Assembly (NCBI GenBank): GCA_016713175.1
Contig: JADJPQ010000007.1
Location: 372,001 to 436,000 of the forward strand
DNA: 64,000 nt
Direction: 5' to 3'
Source: Planctomycetota bacterium
GTDB lineage: Bacteria; Planctomycetota; UBA1135; UBA2386
Part shown: piece after piece, positions 19,246 to 28,284 of the stretch
Numbering within the stretch: the first letter of the stretch is position 1
How the letters are laid out: every line of letters starts with the position of its first letter
Notes under the pieces: generated by a model
Told to the model about the DNA's origin: nothing
The model's database searches: none
What the model saw: the letters and a program-made list of their open reading frames with translations, nothing else
Program-made: the position numbers and the translations under genes

Positions 19246-20435
19246 GTGCATCCCTCCGTATCCTCTACCACCACCGGATCCGTGCCGACGACGGGCAGGC
19301 GGTGCATGTGCGTGAACTGATCGGTGCGTTGCGCGCCGCCGGTCATCAAGTGCACGAATGTGCCCTGGTGCGGAAGTCCGTGCCGACGGCCGCACTGCCG
19401 GGCGGCGGCAGCGGTCGCGGCGGCTTCTGGCAGAGGTTGCGGTTGCCGCGAACGGCCGTCGAGTGCCTCGAAGTCGCCTACAATCGGCGCGGTCGGACCA
19501 TGCTGCGCGCGGCGGCGGCGGCGTTCGCGCCGGACCTGATCTACGAACGACATGCGCTGCACTGCCGGGCCGGGCTGGACGTCGCGCGGGAACTCGGCGT
19601 GCCGCTGCTGCTCGAAGTGAACTCGCCGATGGTCGAGGAGATGCGGAATCTCGGGCTGCTGCGCTTGCCAAAGCGCGCGGCGGCCACCGAACGCACGGTG
19701 CTGAGCGGCGCCGACGCCGTGCTCGCGGTCACCCAGGTGCTGGCCGACATGCTGGTCGCCCGCGGCGCGCGCCGGGACCGCGTGCACGTGATCCAGAACG
19801 GCGCGGTGCTGGAACGCTACGACGCTGCGGCGCGGGCGGCGGCGGTGGAGCTGCGGCGCCGGCAACACTGGCCCGCGCCGGCGTTCGTGCTCGGATTCGT
19901 CGGCTACGTGCGGCCGTGGCACCGGCTCGATCTGGTGTTCGAAGTGATGCAGCGGCCCGGATTCGAACCGCTGTGTCTTTGGCTCTGCGGCCGGGGGCCG
20001 GCGCTGGCGGACCTGCAGGCGCAGGCGGCAGCGCGCGGCCTGACCGATCGCGTGCGCTTTGCCGGGGAGGTGCCCCCCGACCTGCTGCCGACGTTCGTCT
20101 GCGCGTTCGATGCGGCGCTGGTGCCGGCGATCAACGCCTACTCGTCGCCGTTGAAGCTGTTCGACTCACTGGCCGCGGGTGTGCCGACCCTGGCGCCCGA
20201 CCAGCCCAATCTGCGGGAAGTGGTCACCGATGGGGCCGAGGCGGTGCTGTTCCAACCCGGTTCCGCCGATGCGCTCGCCGCCGCCATCCGGCGAATGCTC
20301 ACCGATCCGGAACTGGTTCGGCGCGTTGGCGCCGCCGGACGCCAGAGCCTGATCGATCACCAGCGAACCTGGGCCGGCAACGCGGCTCGGGTGGCGGCGA
20401 TCGGTTCCCGACTGCTCCGAACCGGAGACCGATGA
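19242..20435 (+). CDS. Glycosyltransferase family 4, exosortase-locus type
   Basis: 397 residues from GTG 19242, overlapping the previous stop by 4 bases. N-terminus VSASLRILYHHRIRADDGQAVHVRELIGAL is interrupted only by the usual GT-B linker. The C-terminal domain has GFVGYVRPWHRLDL and LCGRGPALADLQAQA. The donor-site segment reads PAINAYSSPLKLFDSLAAGVP, a GT4 variant in which the first acidic residue of EX7E is weak (SSPLKLFDS). Probable second sugar transferase of the same repeat unit. Exosortase follows with a 4-base overlap. Confidence 0.88.
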   Translation: MSASLRILYHHRIRADDGQAVHVRELIGALRAAGHQVHECALVRKSVPTAALPGGGSGRGGFWQRLRLPRTAVECLEVAYNRRGRTMLRAAAAAFAPDLIYERHALHCRAGLDVARELGVPLLLEVNSPMVEEMRNLGLLRLPKRAAATERTVLSGADAVLAVTQVLADMLVARGARRDRVHVIQNGAVLERYDAAARAAAVELRRRQHWPAPAFVLGFVGYVRPWHRLDLVFEVMQRPGFEPLCLWLCGRGPALADLQAQAAARGLTDRVRFAGEVPPDLLPTFVCAFDAALVPAINAYSSPLKLFDSLAAGVPTLAPDQPNLREVVTDGAEAVLFQPGSADALAAAIRRMLTDPELVRRVGAAGRQSLIDHQRTWAGNAARVAAIGSRLLRTGDR

Positions 20436-21949
20436 CGACCTTCGCCGCACTCTTCCTGCCGCTGCTGATCGCCTACGCCGCGACGCTGCGTTGGTGTCAG
20501 CAACGCTGGGACTCGCCGACGCAATACTTCGAGCACTGCTGGCTGCTGCCGATCGTGGCCGCGGTGGTCGTCTGGGCCCGACGCGACACCTGGCGGCGCA
20601 CGGTCGCAGCACCGGACTGGCGCGGGTTCTGGCTGCTTGGCCCGGCCCTGCTGCTGCACCTCGGTGGCGCGGCGCTGATGATCGATTCGCTGTCGGCGGC
20701 GAGCCTGGTCCTGGCGGTACCCGGGGCCTGCTGGTTGGCACTGGGTCGCGAACGGCTGCGCGGGCAATGGCCGGTGATCTGGCTGGTGCTGTTCGCAGTG
20801 CCGCTGCCGATCTACGTCGAGGGCCGGTTGGCCTTCGAACTGAAGGAACTCGCCGTCGCCTCGGGCCTGCAGGTCGCCAACCTGTTCGGCGCCGGCTTCG
20901 AGCGCGCTGGCGCGGAACTGCGTCCGGTCGGTGCCGCGGCGGGACTGTTCGTCGCCGATGCGTGTGGTGGCTTGCGGTCGCTGCTGGCGATGATCACGAT
21001 CGGCTACTGCGTCGCGTTCTTCCTCGGGCCGACCGCGTGGTGGCGGCGGTTGGCGCTGCTGCTGGTGGCGGCACCGATCGCGCTCGCCGTCAACATCGCG
21101 CGCATCGCCGGACTCTGCGTGCTGGCGCGCCACACCGATGTCGCCACCGCGGCGGGGGGCGGCCATGCCGTGCTCGACACGGCGGCCTGGATCGTCGACG
21201 TCGCGCTGCTGCTGCTGTTCGATCTGCTGCTGTCGCGCTGGAGCGGCACCGAGCCGACGACGCCAGCCGAGACGGTGGCGCCAGTCGTCGGCGGGCAGAG
21301 CCATCGTGGTCCTGCGGTGCTTCTGTGGCTCCTCGCCGGGCCGCTGCTGTGGCTCTCGCTCTATCGGCCGTTCGCGGATGTGTCGGGTCGTGCCGAGCGC
21401 CTGCCGTCGGTCGTGGCCGGCGCGGTGCTGCAGCCCCGCGACGCCGCCGACCAGGCCGAGTTCGAGCGGGCGAAACCGCGCTATGTCGAACTGCTCGGCA
21501 CTCGGGACTTCATCTGGTCGCACTACCGCGATGCGGGTGGGGCCCCGATCAACCTGGTGGCGCTGTTCCACGACAGCAACTGGAAGAGCGTGCATCCGCC
21601 GCGGATCTGCATCGAAGGCAGCGACATGGACATCGAGATCGACGACCTGCTGCCGGTCGCCCTCGGTCAGTCCACGACCGCAGTGTCGCGGATCGCCGCC
21701 CGCAGCCGGCGGGACGGCCGCCACCACGTGACGTTGTCGGTGTTCGGCACCCGCGACTGGCTCGCCGGCAGCTACTTCGAGTTCTTCGTGCATCACGCGC
21801 CGCGGGCGCTGCTGCGCACCAGCAATGCCGGGTTCATGCTGCGCGTCGAGACCCCGATCGGCGCCGGCGAGGACGCTGCCGTCGCGGTCGAGCGCTGCCG
21901 CCGCTTCCTGGACGAACTGGTGCCACTGGCCCAGGAACTGCTGCCATGA
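20432..21949 (+). CDS. Exosortase fused to EpsI domain
   Basis: Inner-membrane cysteine transpeptidase of the exosortase/archaeosortase family, which cleaves C-terminal sorting signals. 505 residues from ATG 20432. Residues 1-270 have about 8 membrane segments and the catalytic triad: Cys178 (VADACGGLRSL), Arg224 (VNIARIAG) and His245 (GGGHAVLD). The usual CSG is CGG here. Residues about 295-505 form an EpsI/DUF3485 domain behind another membrane segment, with NLVALFHDSNWKSVHPPRICIEG matching the EpsI HxPxxC region in outline. Separate XrtA and EpsI proteins are common; this is the fused form known from some exosortase subtypes. No protein with a recognisable PEP-CTERM-like tail is encoded in the window, so the substrate is unknown. 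Confidence 0.9.
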   Translation: MTTFAALFLPLLIAYAATLRWCQQRWDSPTQYFEHCWLLPIVAAVVVWARRDTWRRTVAAPDWRGFWLLGPALLLHLGGAALMIDSLSAASLVLAVPGACWLALGRERLRGQWPVIWLVLFAVPLPIYVEGRLAFELKELAVASGLQVANLFGAGFERAGAELRPVGAAAGLFVADACGGLRSLLAMITIGYCVAFFLGPTAWWRRLALLLVAAPIALAVNIARIAGLCVLARHTDVATAAGGGHAVLDTAAWIVDVALLLLFDLLLSRWSGTEPTTPAETVAPVVGGQSHRGPAVLLWLLAGPLLWLSLYRPFADVSGRAERLPSVVAGAVLQPRDAADQAEFERAKPRYVELLGTRDFIWSHYRDAGGAPINLVALFHDSNWKSVHPPRICIEGSDMDIEIDDLLPVALGQSTTAVSRIAARSRRDGRHHVTLSVFGTRDWLAGSYFEFFVHHAPRALLRTSNAGFMLRVETPIGAGEDAAVAVERCRRFLDELVPLAQELLP

Positions 21950-22827
21950 GGCATGCGCTGTCGGTCGACGTCGAAGACTGGTTCCAGGTGCTGAACATGA
22001 GCGGCCTGATCGATCGGTCCCAGTGGTCCGGGTTGGCGCTGCGCTGCGGCGACAGCACGCGGCGGCTGCTGGACCTGTTCGCCCGTCGCGGCGCCAAAGC
22101 GACGTTCTTCTTCCTCGGCTGGATCGCCGAGCGCCTGCCGGATCTGGTCGCGGACGTGCTCGCGGCCGGTCACGAGATCGGCAGCCACGGCTACGACCAT
22201 CGGCTGCTTCCCGATCTGGGCCAGGCCGGATTCGCCGACGACCTGCAGAGAACCACGGCGATCCTGCAAGCGGCGGGGGCGCCCGCGGTCTTGATGTTCC
22301 GGGCCTGCACCTGGTCGATCACACGGCGGACACCGTGGGCGATCGACGAACTGCTGGCCGCCGGCATCACGCTCGACAGTTCGATCCAACCGATCCGACA
22401 TCCCGATTACGGCGTCGCGGCCGCGCCGATGCGACCGTACCGGTTGCAGGGGGAACGAGGCGAACTGCTCGAACTGCCGCCGTTGACGTGGTCGGTGCTC
22501 GGCCGTCGCGTGCCGGTGGGTGGCGGTGGCTACCTGCGTCTGCTACCGACGGCGTTCTTGCGCGCTGGCCTGCGGCAGAGCGAACGGCAGGGGCAACCGG
22601 GTTGCCTGTACCTGCACCCGTGGGAAGTCGATCCGGGGCAACCGCGGCAGCGCCTCGGCGGACTGCGTGGCTTCCGCCACTACGTCAACCTCGACAAGAC
22701 CCTGAACAAGCTCGACCGGCTGCTCGGCGAGTTCCCGTTCGTCGGCCTGCAGGCGGCGGTGTCTCAGTTCGACGCCAGTTGGCGCGCCAGGCTGCCGGCG
22801 TACCGGGCGCGCGAACTGCTGGCGTAG
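21946..22827 (+). CDS. Polysaccharide deacetylase, PEP-CTERM locus subfamily
   Basis: 293-residue NodB-fold deacetylase. ATG 21946 overlaps the exosortase stop. The metal site is complete: SVDVEDWF at 6-13 (catalytic Asp pair) and HGYDH with His81 and His85. The FRACTWSITRRTPWAIDEL and CLYLHPWEVDPGQPR segments match the subfamily found in PEP-CTERM loci (TIGR03006). There is no signal peptide, as usual for that subfamily, so it probably acts on a lipid-linked or cytoplasmic precursor. The 3' end overlaps the convergent TPR gene by 64 bases. Last gene of the operon. Confidence 0.92.
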   Translation: MRHALSVDVEDWFQVLNMSGLIDRSQWSGLALRCGDSTRRLLDLFARRGAKATFFFLGWIAERLPDLVADVLAAGHEIGSHGYDHRLLPDLGQAGFADDLQRTTAILQAAGAPAVLMFRACTWSITRRTPWAIDELLAAGITLDSSIQPIRHPDYGVAAAPMRPYRLQGERGELLELPPLTWSVLGRRVPVGGGGYLRLLPTAFLRAGLRQSERQGQPGCLYLHPWEVDPGQPRQRLGGLRGFRHYVNLDKTLNKLDRLLGEFPFVGLQAAVSQFDASWRARLPAYRARELLA

Positions 22828-25800
22828 TCCCTGGCAAGCCGCTGCAGCAGGCCGACGACGACCTTGTCGTCGCGGCGATCTCCGCGCGCCAACTCCGCCA
22901 TGGCCTGGAACCACAGAGCCGAACCATCCGCGCCCGGCGGACAGGTCGCCAACGCCTCGGCGGCTTCCTTGGCGCGACCCCGGCGCAGCGCCACCAGGGC
23001 CCTGGCATGGGTACCCGCTGGCGTCGCCAGCGTGGCTGCGGGCAATGCGGCAAGCAGCGCATCGTCGGTGTCCAGCAGCGCACGGTTTTCGGCGGCCATC
23101 GTCACGGTCGCCAGCGTCAGTCCGGGATCGGCGACGTAACCCAGCAGATGGCGCAGGTCGGCGAGTCCGTCGGCGGCGCGACCGGAGTCGGCGAGCAACT
23201 GCGCCCGCGCGATCCAGGCTGGCAGCGCGGTCGGATGGTCCTGCAGCACGTGGTCGAGCACCGCGAGGGTCTCGATCGGGCCGAACCGTTCGCGAAGCGC
23301 CCGGATCGAGTCGTGGCCAAGCGTCCAGCGGTCGCGCCCGGTGGCGCACCGGACCAGTTGTCGCCGCAGCCATTCGCGCACCGTCGCCGGCGCCAGCGGT
23401 GCTTTGTCGTCGGGCAGCGCGAGCAGGAAGTGCAGAGCGGCGCCCGGGGCGTCGTCGGCATCGACGATCGCGGTGGCCTGCTGGCGCAGCTGCGGCGTCA
23501 GGCCAGGCCGCAGCTTCAGCACCGCGCTGGCGACGGCAAAGTAGCTGTCGATGGCCTCGCGCCGATCCGAGCCGGACAACCCCGGCAACAACGCGGCCAA
23601 CAGTTGCAGGGCACTGTCGGCCTCGCCGAGTTGGAACAGGTTCTGCGCATCGGCAGGTCGCGCACCGGAGACCAGGGGGTGTCGCAGCCAGACCTGCGCA
23701 AACAGCTGCGTGGCGACCGTCGCGCTGCCAGCGGCGGCAGCTTCGATGGCCAGGCCCCGCCCCGCAACGACTTGCGCGATCGGATCCGACAACTGGCCGG
23801 TGAATACCGCCGCCCGGAGGGCCTTCTCGGCCTCGGGCGTCAGCCGATAGTCCGCCCGGGCATGCGCGGCGCGGGCGATGTCGCCGAGCACGAGGTTCGG
23901 TTGCCAACCCGACGCCAGCAGTTGCCCATGGGTCGTCCGCGCCGCATCCAGCAGGCCCATGCCGAGCTGTGCGCGCGCGAGCAGCAGTTGTGCCGTCGGC
24001 GAGTCTGGGCGCAGGGCAGCGAGCTTCGCGGCGGCCGTCAGCGCCGGCCCGGCCAGATCCGGTTCGTGCAGCAGGGCAACGAGTTCGAGAACCGCATGCG
24101 TCTGCCGTTCGTCACCGCTGCGCAGCTCGCTGCCGGCGGACCCCGCCGCCACGTTGGTCGCCAGCGCGACCAGCGTCGCCGCCAGGCCGTCGCCAGGCCA
24201 CGCCGCGGCATTGGCGACGGCAAGACGTTGGCCGAGCTGGGCGTTGCCGCAACGCAACGCCAGGGCCGGATCGCGCCAGTCGCTGCCGAGCCGCCAGACC
24301 TGCAGCGCGCGTTCTTCCTGGCCACGCAGCAACAGCAGCCGGACCAGCGGTTCCACGGCGGCATCGCCATCCTGGAAACTCAGCGCGGCAAACAGGTGTT
24401 CTTCGGCCAGACGCAACTGGCCGAGCCGCCGGGCCAGCGCCGCCGCCAGCAGCCAATTCGCGGCGGTCCGCACCTGCTCGGCATCCTGAGCGGTCATCGC
24501 CGCGGTCAACAGCACCTGCGCCGTTGCCGGCCGGGTCGCGGCGAGGGCGGTGGCCACGGCCGACAACTCGGACGCGGCCGCGAACCCGACGAACGGTTGC
24601 CGCGACAGCATCGCGTGGGCGGCCGCCACCAGGGCGCCATCGGCCAACGTCCCGGCTTCGGCCCGCAGCAGTTCGAGTTCGGCCAACGCGAACTCCTGGC
24701 GCAGCTCCGGCGTCGGCGCACCATGGCTGGCGGCACGGGTCAGCAGTGCTCGCGCTCGTGTCGCTTCCTTGCCGGCGGCCAGGGCGCGCGCCGCCAACGC
24801 GGTCAACAGCGGCGGACTGGCGGCAACCTGTTCGATCCGTTCGCCGAAGGCCAGCGCCATCAGGCGGTCATCGTCGAGTGCACGCCGCAGCAAGGCCTCG
24901 GCGAGGGTCGGATCGAACGGCAACGATCGCAGCGCGGCGAACAGGTGTTGATCGATCGGGGCACCGGCCCGCTGGCGGACCTGCAGCCAGATCGACAACG
25001 CTTCGGTGTCGGTCGGCCAGGTGGAGAGCAAGCGCTGCAGCGCGGCCTGCGCCTCAGCCTCCTCGCGCGCCAGCAGGAGTGCCTGCGCCTCGAGTTGGCG
25101 TGGCCACCGCGCCCACGGGAACTTGTCGATCGCGGCCTTGGCGTTGGTGCGGGCCAACACGGCCAGCTTCCTGGCCAGCGCCTCCTCGGCGCACAGCAGG
25201 TAGCAGACCGGGTGCGGCACTTCCGGCAACGGATTGCGGCGCTGGGCGCACTGCCGGACCAGGCCTGGGCCATCCTGGCCCGCGGCGGCGAAGTTGGCGC
25301 TGGCCGCGGTCGCCAGCATGCGCAGGGCAGCTTCTTCTTGCGGGTTGCGTTCCTGGGCGTCGACCGCGCTGGCGAACGCGGCGGCGGCCTTGCCGGCGGT
25401 CAGCAGATAGCGGATCCGGGCGAAGCGCGGTTCCTGCTCCGCGTCGCGGGCCTTCAGCCAGCCGTCGAACACCGCCAGGATCTCATCGTCCTTGGCGCCG
25501 CGCTTCTGCATCAGCCCGAGGCGCAGCGGCATCAGTTCGGCCAGCGGATCGGCGCCACTGCGGGGCGCGGCCTGGCGGCGCAGGATCTCGGTGGCCGCGC
25601 GCAGGTTGGCTTCGGCGCCGCGGTCATCGTTCTTCAACAAGCCGATGAACGCGCCGACGCAGTGGTTGGGCAGCGCCAGTTGCAGACCGGCTGCCGCGAG
25701 TGCACGAATCTCCTTGCCGAGCGCGTCCAGTCCCTTCTGGTCACGGCGCCGCCAGAGGGCGAACGCCGCGGTCGTCAGCACGGGTGCAGCGGTCGCGTCG

Positions 25801-26771
25801 AGCCGTTCCTGCTGCAGCATCGCCGCGGCCTGGCCGGGGGGCAGCCAGCGGCGCACCACGTCGGCGGCGGCTTCGGGCAGACCGTCGCGCAGGTGGGCCG
25901 CCGCCGCGGTGCCGACCGCACTGGTGACCCAGACGTGATCGAAGCGCCGCCGGTAGGTTTCGCAGAACGCGACCAGGTCGTCGGTGCGGCCGGCCTGCTC
26001 GAGCGCGAAGGCCATGCCGAGGAACGCCGCAACGGGTTGCCCGCCGGCTTCCAGCGACCGGCGGTGGTAGTCGAGTCCTTCCTGGATCCGCCGGCGCAGT
26101 TCCTCGAGCGTCTTCTGCAGCGGTTCCCAGCGCTGCGCCGACTGTACCTGACCAGCGTAGAGGCCGCGCAAGTGTTCGAGACCCGCGGCCGCGCCGGGGT
26201 CACCCTCGGGACGGTAGAGCCAGCCGAGCAACGCCGTCGTCGCGGCGGCGGCCGCCTCGGGGCCGACGTCGCGGCGAACCGCAGCGGTCGTCTCGCGCAG
26301 CGAATCGCCGTAGGCGACCTGGCACGCTTCGCCGGCCAGCTCGAGCGCCCGGCCGTGGTTCGGGTGCGTGGTCAGGAATGTACGCGCCAGGGTCAGCGCC
26401 GCTTCGCCCTGGCCCTGCAGTGCCAGCAACCGGATGTGGTCTTGCTGCATCGTCTCGTCGGGCGTCTCGCCGGCGGCGAGCAGCGCTTGCAGATCGCGCA
26501 GCGCGCGCAGGTAGTTGGCGAGTTCCAGGTTGGCCGCGTAGCGCAGCCGCAGCAACTGCCGCTCGAGGCCCGGATCCTGGCGCACGCTGGCGCTGCGCTC
26601 GCATTGGTCGAGGATCCACACCGCCTGGGCATGCCGGCCCGCGGCGTGTTCGGTGGTCGCCTCCCGGAGCAGGTCCGCCGGCCCGCGCAACCGGAACACC
26701 GCATAGGCGACGGTCACGGCGAGCCCGAGCAGGGCGGCCAACGAGAAGAACTGCAGACTGCGGCGCAGCAT
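22764..26771 (-). CDS. Giant membrane-anchored TPR-repeat protein (PrsT-like position)
   Basis: 1335 residues, start ATG at 26771. One N-terminal membrane segment (residues about 7-25, SLAALLGLAVTVAYAVF), no lipobox, then an almost uninterrupted array of Ala/Leu-rich helical repeats of TPR type to the end. No enzymatic motif. It is the third gene after a kinase-like and a regulator gene, the same order as PrsK-PrsR-PrsT in exosortase loci, where PrsT is a TPR lipoprotein of about 900 residues. This one is longer and not a lipoprotein, so homology to PrsT is suggested by position, not proven. Likely a periplasmic scaffold for EPS assembly or export. TATAAC at 26780-26785 (minus-strand sense) sits just upstream but too close to the start to be a clear promoter. 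Its 3' end overlaps the deacetylase gene. Confidence 0.85.
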   Translation of the reverse strand: MLRRSLQFFSLAALLGLAVTVAYAVFRLRGPADLLREATTEHAAGRHAQAVWILDQCERSASVRQDPGLERQLLRLRYAANLELANYLRALRDLQALLAAGETPDETMQQDHIRLLALQGQGEAALTLARTFLTTHPNHGRALELAGEACQVAYGDSLRETTAAVRRDVGPEAAAAATTALLGWLYRPEGDPGAAAGLEHLRGLYAGQVQSAQRWEPLQKTLEELRRRIQEGLDYHRRSLEAGGQPVAAFLGMAFALEQAGRTDDLVAFCETYRRRFDHVWVTSAVGTAAAAHLRDGLPEAAADVVRRWLPPGQAAAMLQQERLDATAAPVLTTAAFALWRRRDQKGLDALGKEIRALAAAGLQLALPNHCVGAFIGLLKNDDRGAEANLRAATEILRRQAAPRSGADPLAELMPLRLGLMQKRGAKDDEILAVFDGWLKARDAEQEPRFARIRYLLTAGKAAAAFASAVDAQERNPQEEAALRMLATAASANFAAAGQDGPGLVRQCAQRRNPLPEVPHPVCYLLCAEEALARKLAVLARTNAKAAIDKFPWARWPRQLEAQALLLAREEAEAQAALQRLLSTWPTDTEALSIWLQVRQRAGAPIDQHLFAALRSLPFDPTLAEALLRRALDDDRLMALAFGERIEQVAASPPLLTALAARALAAGKEATRARALLTRAASHGAPTPELRQEFALAELELLRAEAGTLADGALVAAAHAMLSRQPFVGFAAASELSAVATALAATRPATAQVLLTAAMTAQDAEQVRTAANWLLAAALARRLGQLRLAEEHLFAALSFQDGDAAVEPLVRLLLLRGQEERALQVWRLGSDWRDPALALRCGNAQLGQRLAVANAAAWPGDGLAATLVALATNVAAGSAGSELRSGDERQTHAVLELVALLHEPDLAGPALTAAAKLAALRPDSPTAQLLLARAQLGMGLLDAARTTHGQLLASGWQPNLVLGDIARAAHARADYRLTPEAEKALRAAVFTGQLSDPIAQVVAGRGLAIEAAAAGSATVATQLFAQVWLRHPLVSGARPADAQNLFQLGEADSALQLLAALLPGLSGSDRREAIDSYFAVASAVLKLRPGLTPQLRQQATAIVDADDAPGAALHFLLALPDDKAPLAPATVREWLRRQLVRCATGRDRWTLGHDSIRALRERFGPIETLAVLDHVLQDHPTALPAWIARAQLLADSGRAADGLADLRHLLGYVADPGLTLATVTMAAENRALLDTDDALLAALPAATLATPAGTHARALVALRRGRAKEAAEALATCPPGADGSALWFQAMAELARGDRRDDKVVVGLLQRLARDYASSSRARYAGSLARQLASN

Positions 26772-26808
26772 CGCCGGTCGTTATAGCGGAGCGCGGGGGA
26801 CTGGCCCA

Positions 26809-28197
26809 TCAGCCATGGCTGCCGGCCCCCTTGATTCCGTGCTTGCGCAGCTTGTGGAACAGCGTACTGCGGTTGATGCCGAGCACCTTGGCGGCGCGTT
26901 CGCGGTTGCCGTCGCACTGGGCCAGGGCGCGTTCGATCAGCTGTTTCTCCGGGCCGGCGAGTGCGTCCTTCAGCGGCCCGACGGGACCATCCGCCAGTGC
27001 CAGCGTCGGCGCGGCGGCGGGCAGCGCCAGCCGGCCGATCCCGGTCGGCAGGTCGGCAACCTCGACCAAGGGGCCTGGCGCCAACACGACGGCGCGCTCG
27101 ATCACGTTCTCCAACTGGCGGACGTTGCCCGGCCACGGTGCGGCCAGCAGTTGCTGCAGCGCCGCCTTGGAGAAGCCGGTGACCGGCCGGCCGTGTTCCT
27201 TGCAGAACCGCTGCAGGAAGTGCACGGCGAGGTCCGCGATGTCGCCGGTGCGGGCCCGCAGTGGCGGCATCTCGATCACCACGACATGGATCCGGTAGTA
27301 GAGGTCCTCGCGGAACGTGCCGGCCTTGACCGCCTGTTCGAGGTCCAGGTTGGTCGCCAGCACGATGCGGACATCGACTGGCACCGTGCGGGTGTCGCCG
27401 ACGCGTTCGATCACCCGATCCTGCAGCACGCGCAGCAGCTTGATCTGGAACGCCGGCGAACTGGTGCCGATCTCGTCGAGGAAGATCGTGCCGCCGGCTG
27501 CGGCTTCGAACTTGCCGACCTTGTCCTTGGTGGCACCGGTGAACGAGCCGCGGACATGACCGAACAGCTCCGACTCGAGCAGCGTCTCGGGCAGAGCACC
27601 GCAGTTGACTTCGACGAACGGTCCGCTGCGGCGCGAGCTCAACGAGTGCAGTGCGCGCGCCAGCAGCGTCTTGCCGGTGCCCGATTCGCCGGTGATCAGC
27701 ACCGTCGTGCGGGTGTCGGCGACGGCCTTCACGGTCTTGAAGATCGACTGCATGCGTGGATCGCTGCCGACCAGGTTGTCGAGTCGCAGACGGTCGTCGA
27801 GCGCCGAGCGCAGCGCGCGGTTCTCGCGCCGCAGCGCGTTCTTCTCCAGCGCGCGATCGAGCGCCACCAGCAACTGGTCGTCGCCGAACGGTTTGGCCAG
27901 GAAGTCGGCGGCGCCGGCGCGCATCGCCTGCACGGCATCGCGGACCGAGCCGAACGCCGACGACAGCACGACCGCAGTGCCGGCATGGTGCAGCACGATC
28001 TGCTCGAGCAGCTTCATGCCGCCACCGCCCGGCAGGTCCAGTTCGGCCAGCACCAGGTCGAACTCGCCTTCGTCGAGCCGACCGAGCGCGGCCGGCAGGC
28101 CATCGGCCGAGGTCAACTCGGGTGGATTGCTGGCGAGCACGCGGGTCAGCGTGGTGCGGACGTTCGGATCGGGATCGGCAAGCAGGATTCGGGCCAT
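26809..28197 (-). CDS. Sigma-54-dependent regulator with Asp-less receiver (PrsR-like)
   Basis: 462-residue NtrC-type activator, start ATG 28197. Residues 1-115: receiver fold, but the phosphoacceptor position is Glu52 (LVLAELDLPGG, where LVLTDLxMPG is normal). The acidic pocket retains Asp8 with Pro beside it; Ser80 and Lys102 are present. Residues 140-380: AAA+ domain with GESGTGKT at 170-177 and a Walker B FLDEIG. The sigma-54 contact loop reads GSFTGA (217-222) instead of GAFTGA, and RQLENVIERAVV follows. Residues 415-455: Fis-type helix-turn-helix. A natural Glu at this site may mimic phosphorylation, making the protein constitutively active or controlled by binding partners. It is next to an equally degenerate kinase and an exosortase locus, where PrsR homologues drive PEP-CTERM gene expression. 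Confidence 0.92.
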   Translation of the reverse strand: MARILLADPDPNVRTTLTRVLASNPPELTSADGLPAALGRLDEGEFDLVLAELDLPGGGGMKLLEQIVLHHAGTAVVLSSAFGSVRDAVQAMRAGAADFLAKPFGDDQLLVALDRALEKNALRRENRALRSALDDRLRLDNLVGSDPRMQSIFKTVKAVADTRTTVLITGESGTGKTLLARALHSLSSRRSGPFVEVNCGALPETLLESELFGHVRGSFTGATKDKVGKFEAAAGGTIFLDEIGTSSPAFQIKLLRVLQDRVIERVGDTRTVPVDVRIVLATNLDLEQAVKAGTFREDLYYRIHVVVIEMPPLRARTGDIADLAVHFLQRFCKEHGRPVTGFSKAALQQLLAAPWPGNVRQLENVIERAVVLAPGPLVEVADLPTGIGRLALPAAAPTLALADGPVGPLKDALAGPEKQLIERALAQCDGNRERAAKVLGINRSTLFHKLRKHGIKGAGSHG

Positions 28198-28249
28198 CGG
28201 AGTCCGATCGGCGCGACGGTGTCCGGCGCGCGCGACGGTGGCCTCATCG

Positions 28250-28271
28250 GCAGCCGGTCCCGGCCGGCTGC
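28250..28271 (-). promoter_or_regulatory. Intercistronic hairpin between kinase-like and regulator genes
   Basis: Perfect 8-bp inverted repeat GCAGCCGG (28250-28257) and CCGGCTGC (28264-28271) with a 6-base loop, inside the 87-base gap between the two genes. It could lower read-through or stabilise one side of the transcript. Structure seen; role inferred. Confidence 0.4.
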
Positions 28272-28284
28272 AGCCGTTCGCCGG

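Noticed and set aside
21825..26786. Open frame of 1653 codons on the plus strand opposite the TPR gene.
   Set aside because: Arg/Gln/Pro-rich composition without domain features, and an exact mirror of a coherent TPR protein on the minus strand. It is a by-product of GC-rich coding.
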